Notes: a model not told the origin generated them from the letters alone. A stretch of 44,341 nucleotides of DNA from Bacteroidales bacterium (GCA_017964255.1 JAGCSI010000151.1:1-44341), one strand, 5' to 3'. Numbered from the stretch's first letter, positions 26,409 through 36,201 are shown. Program-made: numbers and translations.

Positions 26409-26410
26409 TT
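26374..26410 (+). repeat. GAATTCAR octamer array overlapping the end of the PAP2 gene
   Basis: Units TTCAGAAT, TCAAAATT, CAGAATTCA and so on form about four and a half copies of an 8-base GAATTCAR unit. It provides the last ten or so codons and the TAA stop (26406-26408) of the PAP2 gene. A related array lies at 39101-39130. Confidence 0.85.
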
Positions 26411-26515
26411 TCACCTGTGCTTTTATTACCAAAGAAAAAAAAATTCATTTTCTGAGCAACGTTTTTTCAAAAATTACGTCTTATGAAAGTAAGATTTTTT
26501 TGAAATAAAACTACC

Positions 26516-29500
26516 ATGCGCAGAATCATTACCTTAAGCCTTGTATTCGCCACGCTTTGTCTCGCAGGCATGGCACAATGCAATCCACAATCCGCTGCCA
26601 GCGGCTCACCTTGCTCCCAGCAAACACCGGCTTCCCCGTTTTTTTCATGTCCCGACAACAACCCCAATGGCGTGACATTAACCTCTCCTACCAACAGCCA
26701 AAACATCTCCTCGTTTACGGGAAGCAACCAAGCAGGTTGTTGTCTCACGACACCCAATCCAGCATGGTTCTATTTCCAGATTAACAACCCTGGCACACTG
26801 ACCATTCACATTGAGCAGCAAAACAATTCAGGTTCGGGCTTGGATGTTGATTTTGTCTGCTGGGGTCCCTTCACGGCTAGCGGCCAAAATGATTTCACCA
26901 ACAAATTGTGTTGTGGACAATACAACATCAGTGATGAAACCATCGTTGACTGCAGTTTTAGCACTGCTTCGACGGAAGACTGCAGCCTTGGCACTGTCCA
27001 AAGCGGGAAATGGTATCTGTTACTGATCACGAACTATAGCAATCAAGAGGGGACCATTCGTATCAAACCTACCGCTAACTCCACCGCCACCACCAATTGT
27101 AATCTAATCAGTACGAACGATAATGCGGGTACTTCCAATTCTCCTGTCTGCGAAGGAGAAACGTTGCTACTCACCTGCACCGACCCTGAAGAAGGAGCTA
27201 CCTATAACTGGACTGGTCCCAATGGATTCTCCCAATCCACCACCAATCCCACCCTGTCCATTCCCAACGCCACACCCAACATGTCCGGCACTTACCACAT
27301 GACAATGTCTGGTGCTGCCCAGACCGTCAATGAAGCCACTTTGGATGTAATCATCACCCCCTCTCCCACACCCGGTATTGTGGCAGATCATCAAACCATT
27401 TGCATAGGCGAAAGTGTCCATTTATCCACTGACGGCAACCATCCCGACTACACCTATAGCTGGGCAATTATGCAAAATGGCAATTCCTCCGTCATTGCCA
27501 ACAACAACCAAACTTCCATTGTTGTTTATCCAGCAGAATCCTCCCGTTATGCCCTGATTGCGCAAAAAGATGGCTGCACAGGTATGGAATTTGTTGATAT
27601 CACTGTCAACCCCAGTCCTGATATTGAGTTTGACATTGACAATTCCTCTTTATGCAATGGGGAAAGTGCCAATATCACCGCCACTGGTGGCACACAATAC
27701 CAGTGGTCCACTGGCAGTACCAGCAATACCATCCACGTCACGCCCACTCAAACCACCAATTACAGCGTAACCGTTCATAATGAATATGAATGCACCAGTA
27801 CAGCCACAGCAACTGTCACTGTCTATGCAGGCACTGCCCAGTCCACCAACAATGGGTCTCCCTGCTCCATGCAAACCATGGCCAACCCCTTCTGCACCGA
27901 TGACAACCCCTACGGTATCACTTACGCCTCGGGAGTTGGTTCCCACACTGCCGCCCCATTTTTCGGGAACAGTAGCGGAAGCAGCATTGGTTGCCTCGGT
28001 TCCACACCCCGCCCCGCTTGGTATTACATGCAGATTGACCAGCCTGGCAATTTGTTGATTTACATTGAACAATTTAACACCTCCGGAACTGGTATCGATG
28101 TGGACTTCGCCTGTTGGGGACCCTTCACCGCCCAAAATCAAGAAGATTTCATGGAGAAACTATGCTGCGGACAATATACATTCACCAATAGTAGCCAAGG
28201 CAGTCACCGACCCACCAATGGAAACCATAACGGTAACATGGGAGGATATCCCGATGGCACTATGGTGGATTGTAGCTACTATGCGGACTATACCGAATGG
28301 TGCTATATTCCCAATGCACAACAAGGTCAATGGTACATCTTGCTCCTTACCAATTATAACGGCAGCGCCGGACAAATCACCTTCAGTCCGGTTGCCTCCG
28401 CCTCTACCGCCACTACCAATTGCAGCCTGCTGAACTCTGGCGACTCCAACTCTCCTATCTGCGAAGGAGGCACACTGGAATTGTACGTAACCTCTCCGGT
28501 TTCAGGCGCCACGTACAATTGGACCGGTCCTAACGGTTTCTCCCAGTCCACCACCAATCCCACCTTGCAAATCCCCAACGCTACCGCCGACATGTCCGGT
28601 GAGTACCACATGACCATGACAGGTATTTCCCAAAATTCCAACGAAGCAGTGGTGGATGTCACCATATACCCGACTCCAACACCGGAAATTGTGGCAGATC
28701 ACGAGTCTATTTGCGTTGGTGAAAGCGTTCATTTGTCCGATGGCGGCAACCATCCCGGCTATTCCTACAAATGGTCAGCCAAACCTCTGCCAGACGGCAA
28801 CTTCTCCATTTTCGCCTCCTACACCTCTGAGGTGGACGTCACTCCAGAACAATCAACACTATACGTTCTTATTGCCGAAGCTAATGAATGCACCGGTCTG
28901 GACTCACTCATTGTCATCGTCAACCCCTTCCCCGAGATTAAGGTGACTATTGACGATCCCAGCTTATGTTATGGCAGAAGCGCCACTATCACTGCCTCTG
29001 GAGGTTCGTACTACCATTGGTCCACTGGCAGCAACAACAGCACCATTCGTGTCACCCCTCACGAAACCACAAGCTACACTGTGGAAGTGCAGACCGAAGC
29101 ACTCTGCAGCGGCGACACCACCGTTGAAGTCGTCGTCTATCCAGAAATCACCATGTCTTATGAGGTGCTTCCATCCTATTGTGGATATCCCTCTGGAGAG
29201 ATCACCATGCATGCCACTGGCGGAGTTGGCAATTTTGTATACACCGTTAAAGAAGCGGAATTTACAGGCAATGTGGCAGGTTCCCTGTCCGACGGCACAT
29301 ACATTATCACAGCCACCGACAGCGTAGGATGTGACATCAGATCCACTGTAACCGTACCTTCCGAACAAGGTCCTGTTCCATGCTTCTTTTTCACAAGTTC
29401 CGATGATGTGAACATGACCATCACCAACTGCACCCAAGGGAATAGCAACATCTATTACTGGGATTTTGGCGACGGTGTAACCTCCACGGAAACCCACCCC

Positions 29501-29881
29501 GTGCACGAATACATGGATCCTGGCAGATACAGTGTAAGCATGATAGTGGTTGATGAGCACAACTGCACTGACTCACTGCGCAGAGACTATATCATCAATG
29601 GCCCTGTCTATATCGCTAATGCATTCACCCCCAATGGTGACGGCATTAACGATGAAATATGCCTCATTGGCAAAACTATTCAGGAAAAGGAATTCCTTTG
29701 GGCTATATTTGACCGCCACGGCAGCCTGGTATTCATCACTTACAATCCCGCTATCTGCTGGGACGGAACTCTGTCCAATGGCAAGGATGCTATCCCTGGT
29801 GTATACGTTTATCGAATTAAATATAGGGATGTCAACGGAAACTACTTCGAACGCGACGGAAATATTACGCTGATTAGGTAA
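26516..29881 (+). CDS. Large T9SS-exported surface protein with two Cys-rich modules and a type B sorting domain
   Basis: This 1121-residue protein has a signal peptide (MRRIITLSLVFATLCLAGMAQ). Domain order: Cys-rich PPC-like module (about 22-200); three Ig/PKD-like repeats (about 205-440, e.g. CEGETLLLTC...YNWTGPNGFSQSTTN); a second copy of the Cys-rich module (about 440-640, GLDVDFACWGPF-type core, CCGQY, GQWYILLLTNYNG); three more Ig-like repeats (to about 885); a SprB-like repeat (about 885-955); a PKD domain (WDFGDGVTSTETHP, about 955-1030). It ends in a type B C-terminal sorting domain (ANAFTPNGDGINDE...GVYVYRIKYRD, about 1034-1121). Such proteins are exported by T9SS and anchored or released at the cell surface. 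A shorter paralogue follows. Adhesion is an inference; no enzymatic domain is visible. Confidence 0.88.
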   Translation: MRRIITLSLVFATLCLAGMAQCNPQSAASGSPCSQQTPASPFFSCPDNNPNGVTLTSPTNSQNISSFTGSNQAGCCLTTPNPAWFYFQINNPGTLTIHIEQQNNSGSGLDVDFVCWGPFTASGQNDFTNKLCCGQYNISDETIVDCSFSTASTEDCSLGTVQSGKWYLLLITNYSNQEGTIRIKPTANSTATTNCNLISTNDNAGTSNSPVCEGETLLLTCTDPEEGATYNWTGPNGFSQSTTNPTLSIPNATPNMSGTYHMTMSGAAQTVNEATLDVIITPSPTPGIVADHQTICIGESVHLSTDGNHPDYTYSWAIMQNGNSSVIANNNQTSIVVYPAESSRYALIAQKDGCTGMEFVDITVNPSPDIEFDIDNSSLCNGESANITATGGTQYQWSTGSTSNTIHVTPTQTTNYSVTVHNEYECTSTATATVTVYAGTAQSTNNGSPCSMQTMANPFCTDDNPYGITYASGVGSHTAAPFFGNSSGSSIGCLGSTPRPAWYYMQIDQPGNLLIYIEQFNTSGTGIDVDFACWGPFTAQNQEDFMEKLCCGQYTFTNSSQGSHRPTNGNHNGNMGGYPDGTMVDCSYYADYTEWCYIPNAQQGQWYILLLTNYNGSAGQITFSPVASASTATTNCSLLNSGDSNSPICEGGTLELYVTSPVSGATYNWTGPNGFSQSTTNPTLQIPNATADMSGEYHMTMTGISQNSNEAVVDVTIYPTPTPEIVADHESICVGESVHLSDGGNHPGYSYKWSAKPLPDGNFSIFASYTSEVDVTPEQSTLYVLIAEANECTGLDSLIVIVNPFPEIKVTIDDPSLCYGRSATITASGGSYYHWSTGSNNSTIRVTPHETTSYTVEVQTEALCSGDTTVEVVVYPEITMSYEVLPSYCGYPSGEITMHATGGVGNFVYTVKEAEFTGNVAGSLSDGTYIITATDSVGCDIRSTVTVPSEQGPVPCFFFTSSDDVNMTITNCTQGNSNIYYWDFGDGVTSTETHPVHEYMDPGRYSVSMIVVDEHNCTDSLRRDYIINGPVYIANAFTPNGDGINDEICLIGKTIQEKEFLWAIFDRHGSLVFITYNPAICWDGTLSNGKDAIPGVYVYRIKYRDVNGNYFERDGNITLIR

Positions 29882-29999
29882 GAAGAGACAGACAAGATTC
29901 TGTATTTAGAATTCATACTAAAGGATCAAGGGAAAAATCAGCTTTATCTACCCGCATACTTATTTTTTCCTTCTGGTGCGAAGATTACAAAAAAAATAG

Positions 30000-30007
30000 T
30001 ATCTTTG
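30000..30007 (+). promoter_or_regulatory. -7 promoter element of the second surface-protein gene
   Basis: TATCTTTG, 18 bases upstream of ATG 30026; the TTG at 30005 lies within the element and is not a start. Between the two paralogues (29882-29999) nothing else is recognisable. Confidence 0.75.
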
Positions 30008-30025
30008 CACCTTAAATTATTTAGT

Positions 30026-32128
30026 ATGCGTAGAATTTTTTTCTTAAGCCTTTTATTCACAATATCATGTGTTGCGGGAATGGCCCAATGCAACCCACAA
30101 TCCACGGCCAATGGTTCTCCCTGCTCACAACAAACAGGAGCAAACCCGTTCTGTACTGATGAAAATCCGTATGGTGTAACCTACGCTTCAGGTGTAGGCA
30201 CTCATAATGCCTCATCTTTCTTTGGCAGCAGTTCTATCGGCTGTTTAGGCTCCACACCCCGTCCCGCATATTATTATATGCAAATTGACCAACCTGGCGA
30301 TTTGCTAATTTACATCCAGCAATATAACACAGCCGGTTCAGGTATTGACGTGGACTTCGCCTGCTGGGGTCCCTTCACCGCTGCCAGCCAGACTGACTTT
30401 ATGGAACAATTGTGCTGCGGACAATACACCTTCACCAACAGTAATTTGAGCAGTCATAGACCTACCAACGGAAACCATAATGGCAACACCGGAGGTTATC
30501 CCGACGGCACCATGGTGGATTGTAGCTACTATGCGGACTATACCGAATGGTGTTACATTCCCAACGCGCAAACAGGGCAATGGTACATACTGCTCCTTAC
30601 CAACTTTAACGGAAGCGCTGGCCAAATCACCTTTAGTCCTGTCGCTGGTTCCTCCACCGCCACCACCAACTGCAATTTGTTAAACTCCGGTGACTCCAAC
30701 TCTCCCATTTGTGAAGGAGGAACGCTGGAACTTTATGTTACCGCCCCACAATCCGGCGCCACTTACAACTGGACTGGACCCAACGGTTTTGCCCAGTCCA
30801 CCACCAACACCACTTTGCAAGTACCCAATGCCACCGCCAACATGTCCGGCGAATATCACATGACCATGACGGGTATCTCCCAAAACTCCAATGAAGCCGT
30901 GGTGGACGTCACCATATATCCCTCCCCCACTCCTGAGATTGTAGCAGATCAAGAATCCATCTGCTTGGGTGAAAGTGTCCATTTATCCGCTGGCGGCAAC
31001 CACCCCGGCTATTCCTACAAATGGTCTGCCAAGCCCCTGCCAGACGGCAACTTTTCCATTATTGCCACCTATACTTCCGAAGTTGACGTAACACCTGAAC
31101 AATCAACCGTTTACGTTCTGATTGCCGAAGCTAACGAATGCACCGGCCTCGACTCCCTCGTCATCACCGTCAATCCCAATCCTGTTGTTGAGCTTGTCAT
31201 TGACGACCCCACCTTATGTTATGGCCAGAGTGCCACAATCACCGCCTCCGGCGGTTCTCATTACAGTTGGTCCAACGGCAGTACTAGCAGCACCATTCAC
31301 GTCACCCCCAACGAAACTACGAATTATTCTGTGGAAGTGAAAACCGACGCTTTGTGCAGCGGTGACACCACTGTGGAAATCATTGTTTATCCTGAAATAA
31401 CCGAACATCACGAGGTTCTCCCCGCCCATTGCCACCAAGCTGTAGGTTCCATCACCATGCATGCCAACGGTGGTATGGGAAGCTTTACCTATACCTGTAA
31501 CACAGCCTCTTTCACAGACAGCATTGCAAACAACTTGAATTCAGGCTCATATACCATTACTTCCACCGACAGTGTAGGCTGTTTTATCACCTCAACCATT
31601 GATGTAGCCCATGTTCCTGGCCCCGATCCCTGCTTTATTTTCTCCACCAGTGACGATGTCAACATGGTTATTACCAACTGCACCCAAGGAAACAACAGCT
31701 ATTTCTGGGATTTCGGAGACGGTGTCACCTCCACAGAGACACACCCCACCCACGAATATATGGACCCGGGGCGTTATAGCGTCAATATGATTGCCGTTGA
31801 TGAATACAACTGCATCGACTCTCTGCGCCAAGATTATATCATCAATGGTCCCGTGTACATTGCCAACGCATTCTCTCCCAATGGTGATGGCATCAACGAC
31901 GAAATATGCATTATCGGAAAAACCATCCAAAACAAGGAATTCTTATGGGTTATCTATGACCGCCATGGAAGTCTGGTCTTCAGCAGTAACAATCCCGCCA
32001 TCTGTTGGGACGGCACCCTGCCCAATGGTAAGGAAGTAATTCCTGGTGTGTATGTTTATCGAATTAAATATAGGGATGTCAACGGGAACTACTTCGAACG
32101 CGACGGAAATATTACGCTGATCAGGTAA
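30026..32128 (+). CDS. T9SS-exported surface protein, shorter paralogue
   Basis: This 700-residue protein begins MRRIFFLSLLFTISCVAGMAQ, like its upstream neighbour. It has one Cys-rich module (about 22-215: GSPCSQQTGANPFCTDENP, DVDFACWGPFTA, CCGQY, GQWYILLLTNFNG). Ig-like repeats run to about 460, then a SprB-like repeat (about 465-530), a PKD domain (WDFGDGVTSTETHP, about 530-608) and a type B sorting domain (about 613-700). It corresponds closely to the second half of the 26516 protein, so the upstream gene looks like a duplication plus fusion. The last 75 bases of the two genes differ at only two positions. Its TAA stop starts a heptamer array. Confidence 0.88.
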   Translation: MRRIFFLSLLFTISCVAGMAQCNPQSTANGSPCSQQTGANPFCTDENPYGVTYASGVGTHNASSFFGSSSIGCLGSTPRPAYYYMQIDQPGDLLIYIQQYNTAGSGIDVDFACWGPFTAASQTDFMEQLCCGQYTFTNSNLSSHRPTNGNHNGNTGGYPDGTMVDCSYYADYTEWCYIPNAQTGQWYILLLTNFNGSAGQITFSPVAGSSTATTNCNLLNSGDSNSPICEGGTLELYVTAPQSGATYNWTGPNGFAQSTTNTTLQVPNATANMSGEYHMTMTGISQNSNEAVVDVTIYPSPTPEIVADQESICLGESVHLSAGGNHPGYSYKWSAKPLPDGNFSIIATYTSEVDVTPEQSTVYVLIAEANECTGLDSLVITVNPNPVVELVIDDPTLCYGQSATITASGGSHYSWSNGSTSSTIHVTPNETTNYSVEVKTDALCSGDTTVEIIVYPEITEHHEVLPAHCHQAVGSITMHANGGMGSFTYTCNTASFTDSIANNLNSGSYTITSTDSVGCFITSTIDVAHVPGPDPCFIFSTSDDVNMVITNCTQGNNSYFWDFGDGVTSTETHPTHEYMDPGRYSVNMIAVDEYNCIDSLRQDYIINGPVYIANAFSPNGDGINDEICIIGKTIQNKEFLWVIYDRHGSLVFSSNNPAICWDGTLPNGKEVIPGVYVYRIKYRDVNGNYFERDGNITLIR

Positions 32129-32170
32129 CAGTTAACAGTTGACAATTGATAATTGATAATTGACAGTTAA
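32126..32170 (+). repeat. Heptamer array (TAACAGT/TTGACAA/TTGATAA) starting at the stop codon
   Basis: Six to seven units of TTGAYAR type run from the TAA of the surface-protein gene, in the same gene-relative orientation as at 10009, 19801 and 37504. Confidence 0.85.
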
Positions 32171-32190
32171 GATTTATACAAGAAGAGAAA

Positions 32191-32218
32191 TTCTTAGTTC
32201 TTAATTCTTAACTCTTAG
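32191..32218 (-). repeat. Heptamer array (YTAAGAR) at the end of the minus-strand surface-protein gene
   Basis: Read on the minus strand the units are CTAAGAG, TTAAGAA, TTAAGAA and CTAAGAA. The first supplies the TAA stop (32215-32217). It is a different sequence family from the array at 32126, but has the same period and the same placement. Confidence 0.8.
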
Positions 32219-35200
32219 TTTGTTCCCCCTCGCAAGAGCAAAATGCTGCCCTTGCGGGAATTGGGTTTTCCTTCTATATCCACATAATTAATCTGATAGG
32301 TATAAGTTCCTTGCGGAGCCAAGTGGCCATTGATGCCTCCATCCCAGCCATTCTCCGGATGGCGACTGACAAAAATCAGCTGTCCCCAACGGTCATAAAT
32401 CCGCATCTCATAATTCTCTTCGGAAATAGAATTACCAATCGGCTTAAACACACGGTTTTCCGCGATTTCGCTTTCTGGAATAAAAGCTGACGGCAAATAC
32501 ATTGTCGGCACTTCGTGAATCACATATAAAAGCGACAAGGAATCCAAACAATTATTATCATCCACCACGGTTAGTACCACCGGATACTGTCCGGGATCGC
32601 TGTACGTATGCGTGGGTTGCCACTCCGTTGAGCCCTGTCCGTCACCAAAATTCCAATTCCAATGGATAAGGCCCTCTTCCGCCGTACAGTTCACCATAAT
32701 CACACTTTTCTCATTCGACATACTGAAGTAGAAACATGCGTCGGGACCTGGAATATCACGAACCGTAAAAGCAAGCGTCAGGCTACAGCCATTACTGTCC
32801 ACCACCGCTACACTATAGTTTCCGGCAGCAACCTGTTCCGCCACGGGACCATCACTGACAATAGGCGAAACCCACTGATAAGTATACATTCCGAAACCAC
32901 CGGTAGCGGCAATTTCCACCATGCCATCAGCACGTCCACAATGGGCATCGGTTACTTGCACAAGACTCACATGATGAATAATATTATCTATGGTGAATTC
33001 AGCCTCTGCCGTACATCCAATGGAATCAATCATCTGCAAATGATAATTTCCAACGGCCAAATGATTGAACTCAGCCTCTACCCCACTCGGCTGAAACACA
33101 TAGCGATAGGGTTGTGTCCCCCCTGACGGGGACACTTTTATGGAGCCATTATCCTGATTGCATGTGGCATTGATCACCTCCTCCAGCAACAACTCCGGTT
33201 CCGAGGTAACCCTCAAGTGCAATGTGTCAGCACAAGGACATCCATGCACATCATTGTAATTATACAAATAAACACCGCTGGCATCATACTGGGCATTATG
33301 CCAACTATATGGTTCACAAACAATTACTCTTTCACTTGTGCCTTCCGCATGATGCACCGTCAGATGCAAAGTATCCACCTGCATACAACCATGTTCATCG
33401 TTTAAGGCGTACATATACACTCCACTTTGGGTATAAGTAGTGCCATGCCACTCGTACGATTCGCACGCAGTATGCGTTTGCGAATCATGAACAGCCCTGT
33501 TGATGGTCAGATGCAAGGTATCCACTTGCCAGCATCCATTAGCATCCGCATGACCGTGAGTATATACACCCGACTCGGTATATACCGTACCGTTCCATTC
33601 ATACGAATCGCAAGCTTGGGTATTCATTGAAGCAGGTGATGCAAAATGCAAAGAAAGCAGCAAAGTGTCGGTATAAGGACATGCATGCTCATCATTGGAA
33701 GAAAAAGTAAATATACCACTCTGTGTGTATCTCGTCCCATGCCAAGTATAAAATGAGCATGTATCTTTTTCTATCACCTCATGAATGGCATGATAAACGG
33801 TAAGATGCAAATGAATAATACTATCGCAAAGCGAAGAGGCAATCATCGTATAGCTCGGTGTTTCCGTACTTTCAGTATAGGTCTGCCCATTGATCCAGGT
33901 ATAGGACTCACATGCGGTTACCGTATCAATTGTTTCGTATGCATCACGAATGGTCAGATGCAAGGTATCCACCTGCAAGCAAGCATGGGCATCCAACACC
34001 GAATCAATATAGACACCTGTTTGCATATACGTGTTGTTTCTCCACTGATACGAGACGCAGGCAGTATCGTACATTACCACTGGCATCATAGGAAGAACGG
34101 TCAAATCAAGTATCACCACGCTATCGCAGGAGGCGGAAGTTTGGTAAGTAGTACTGAACTGGTGGTTTCCTGGTGCCAAGATTTCCGTCAAGCTGAAATT
34201 TGCATCCTGGAATACACTGTTCCAACAAACAGTATCCCTGTATGTGCTTGTGTCCGAAAGGAAAACCCTCACCTGTACCGTATCCGAAGCCGTACAGCCG
34301 TAGTTGTTGGTTACCGTCACCGTATAATCCGAAGTCACGTCAGGATGCACCCATATCGTTCGTGTCGTAGCACCCGTGTTCCACTCATACTGACTTGCCG
34401 ATGAAGAAGTTAACTGCACACTGTCACCCTGGCATATACCATGGGCACCCGAAATGGACACGGTGGGCAAGGCACGGACAGTGATGGAGGAAGTTGCCGA
34501 ATTGGTGCAACCTTCAGAACTGGTCACCACCACCCGATAGCTCGTACTGGAGTTTGGCGACACTGACACCGAATCGTCCGTGCCGATGACTGTAGTTCCT
34601 TGCAGCCACTCATAACTTTCACCACCGGTGGCATACAAGGTAGCTGTATCACCCCTGCAAATGGCACGGTTAGTCGGATTGGCAGATATAGTCACCGTGG
34701 GTCTTGGATGAACCACAACGGTTAATGATGCCGTAGCCGCACATCCGCTATTAGAACCTGTAACTGTATAAGTGGTGGTAGTCGTCGGTGAGAATGTACG
34801 CGTTGCCCCCGAACCAGATGGAGACCAAGAATAGCTGGCGGCTCCCGAGGCTTGCAATGTCACCTGGGTTCCCCGGCAAATGGTATCTGCTGACGCAGTC
34901 ATTGTCACCTGGGGCATAGCATTAACCGTCACCTCAATTTGCGAAGGGGTCACCGTAATACCAGAGCCTGTCAATTGCAAACTATACTGACCTGTTTGAG
35001 CGACTGTTACATTGGGAATGCTCACCGTCGGCACACTCGTGGTGGCCGTCCATCCGCCAGGTCCTGACCAGTGATAGGTAGCCCCCGACTGGGGATTTTC
35101 ACAGGTCAGCACCATTGTATCTCCTTCGCACAGAGGACTATTGTAGGTCATAGGAGCCAACAGACTGCAGTTGGTTGTTGCATTGGAATAAGCAGAGACC

Positions 35201-36201
35201 GGACTAAAAGTGATGGTTCCGGCACCACCATTGTAATTCGTAATCAGCAAAAGATACCACTGTCCCTGCTGCGCATTGGGAATAAAACACCATTCTGTGG
35301 ATTGAGCCGAGTAGCTGCAGTCTACCACATTCCCATCGGGATAACCGCCCATATTTCCTTGATGAACTCCATCGGTAGGACGATGGCTTCCGTGGGAAAT
35401 ATCATTCAAATTATAGACACCACAACACAGATTGTCCACAAAATCAGTCTGATTGGCTGCCTCGAACGGCCCCCAACAGGCAAAATCCACATCCAGGCCT
35501 GCACCCGTTGTGCTGGTCTGCTGAATATAAATCAGCAAATCGCCAGGAGTACTAATCTGCATGTAATACCATGCCGGACGCGGAGTGGTAAAGAGACAGC
35601 TGATATCTGACTGCCCCAAAAAAGGAGAGGCACTGTTGCTGCCCGTTCCCGATGGATAGGTGATTCCGTACGGGTTCTCGTCCGTGCAGAATGGACTGGC
35701 TGCCGTTTGCTGCGAGCAAGGAGACCCACTGGAGGTGGACTGTGGAATACAGTCTCCCGGTTGGTCAGGGCTTGCAGAGCACTCCACACAAGTGATAGTG
35801 GCACTCCATCCATCATAGTTAACAGTCCCGTCTGAATGAAACACAAAAGTCAATGCGCCAGTTGTGGAAGTGATAACCCCCGGAGAAGTTGTTCCACCAA
35901 ATGAGCCTACCAATGAAGCGGACGAGTTCGTCCCATTGTAAATTTTCAAGTAATCCCATGTTGCCGACTCCAAATGGAAAGAAGAGAACGTCACCCGTAA
36001 ACATTTGCTGGGGTCGGAAGAGACAAAAGTCTGCGTGATATTCAAACTATTTTCGTAATTCCCACTTGGTCCACCCGGGTCATAAAAATGCACGGTTTGC
36101 GGGCAAGAAATCGTCACCGTCCCATTGGACATGTTGTAGTTCTGTCCCCGCAAAGAGCACAAACACCACAAGGTTATGACCAATAAGACAATACGTTTCA
36201 T
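32215..36201 (-). CDS. Very large T9SS-exported surface protein: CUB domain, Cys-rich module, tandem repeats, type B sorting domain
   Basis: This 1328-residue protein has a signal peptide, MKRIVLLVITLWCLCSLRG. Domain order: CUB domain (about 25-145, CPQTVHFYDPGG...WDYLKIYNG); the Cys-rich module shared with the two upstream genes (about 150-345); an Ig-like domain; three short Ig/PKD-like repeats (VTLQASGAASYSW type) to about 645. Seven tandem repeats of about 49 residues follow (about 646-1003, consensus ACxSYxWxGxxYTxSGxY...GCxxVDTLHLT). Two SprB-like repeats, a PKD domain (NFGDGQGSTEW) and a type B sorting domain (about 1233-1328, RIYDRWGQLIF, GTYTYQINY) close the protein. ATG 36201 is chosen because the promoter lies at 36226; the longer frame starts inside the -7 element. 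A surface adhesin or matrix role is likely but inferred. Confidence 0.88.
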   Translation of the reverse strand: MKRIVLLVITLWCLCSLRGQNYNMSNGTVTISCPQTVHFYDPGGPSGNYENSLNITQTFVSSDPSKCLRVTFSSFHLESATWDYLKIYNGTNSSASLVGSFGGTTSPGVITSTTGALTFVFHSDGTVNYDGWSATITCVECSASPDQPGDCIPQSTSSGSPCSQQTAASPFCTDENPYGITYPSGTGSNSASPFLGQSDISCLFTTPRPAWYYMQISTPGDLLIYIQQTSTTGAGLDVDFACWGPFEAANQTDFVDNLCCGVYNLNDISHGSHRPTDGVHQGNMGGYPDGNVVDCSYSAQSTEWCFIPNAQQGQWYLLLITNYNGGAGTITFSPVSAYSNATTNCSLLAPMTYNSPLCEGDTMVLTCENPQSGATYHWSGPGGWTATTSVPTVSIPNVTVAQTGQYSLQLTGSGITVTPSQIEVTVNAMPQVTMTASADTICRGTQVTLQASGAASYSWSPSGSGATRTFSPTTTTTYTVTGSNSGCAATASLTVVVHPRPTVTISANPTNRAICRGDTATLYATGGESYEWLQGTTVIGTDDSVSVSPNSSTSYRVVVTSSEGCTNSATSSITVRALPTVSISGAHGICQGDSVQLTSSSASQYEWNTGATTRTIWVHPDVTSDYTVTVTNNYGCTASDTVQVRVFLSDTSTYRDTVCWNSVFQDANFSLTEILAPGNHQFSTTYQTSASCDSVVILDLTVLPMMPVVMYDTACVSYQWRNNTYMQTGVYIDSVLDAHACLQVDTLHLTIRDAYETIDTVTACESYTWINGQTYTESTETPSYTMIASSLCDSIIHLHLTVYHAIHEVIEKDTCSFYTWHGTRYTQSGIFTFSSNDEHACPYTDTLLLSLHFASPASMNTQACDSYEWNGTVYTESGVYTHGHADANGCWQVDTLHLTINRAVHDSQTHTACESYEWHGTTYTQSGVYMYALNDEHGCMQVDTLHLTVHHAEGTSERVIVCEPYSWHNAQYDASGVYLYNYNDVHGCPCADTLHLRVTSEPELLLEEVINATCNQDNGSIKVSPSGGTQPYRYVFQPSGVEAEFNHLAVGNYHLQMIDSIGCTAEAEFTIDNIIHHVSLVQVTDAHCGRADGMVEIAATGGFGMYTYQWVSPIVSDGPVAEQVAAGNYSVAVVDSNGCSLTLAFTVRDIPGPDACFYFSMSNEKSVIMVNCTAEEGLIHWNWNFGDGQGSTEWQPTHTYSDPGQYPVVLTVVDDNNCLDSLSLLYVIHEVPTMYLPSAFIPESEIAENRVFKPIGNSISEENYEMRIYDRWGQLIFVSRHPENGWDGGINGHLAPQGTYTYQINYVDIEGKPNSRKGSILLLRGGTN

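Noticed and set aside
33781..34404. Open frame of 207 codons on the plus strand inside the large surface-protein gene
   Set aside because: It mirrors the tandem-repeat region of the minus-strand gene and changes with those repeats; no start signal or domain.
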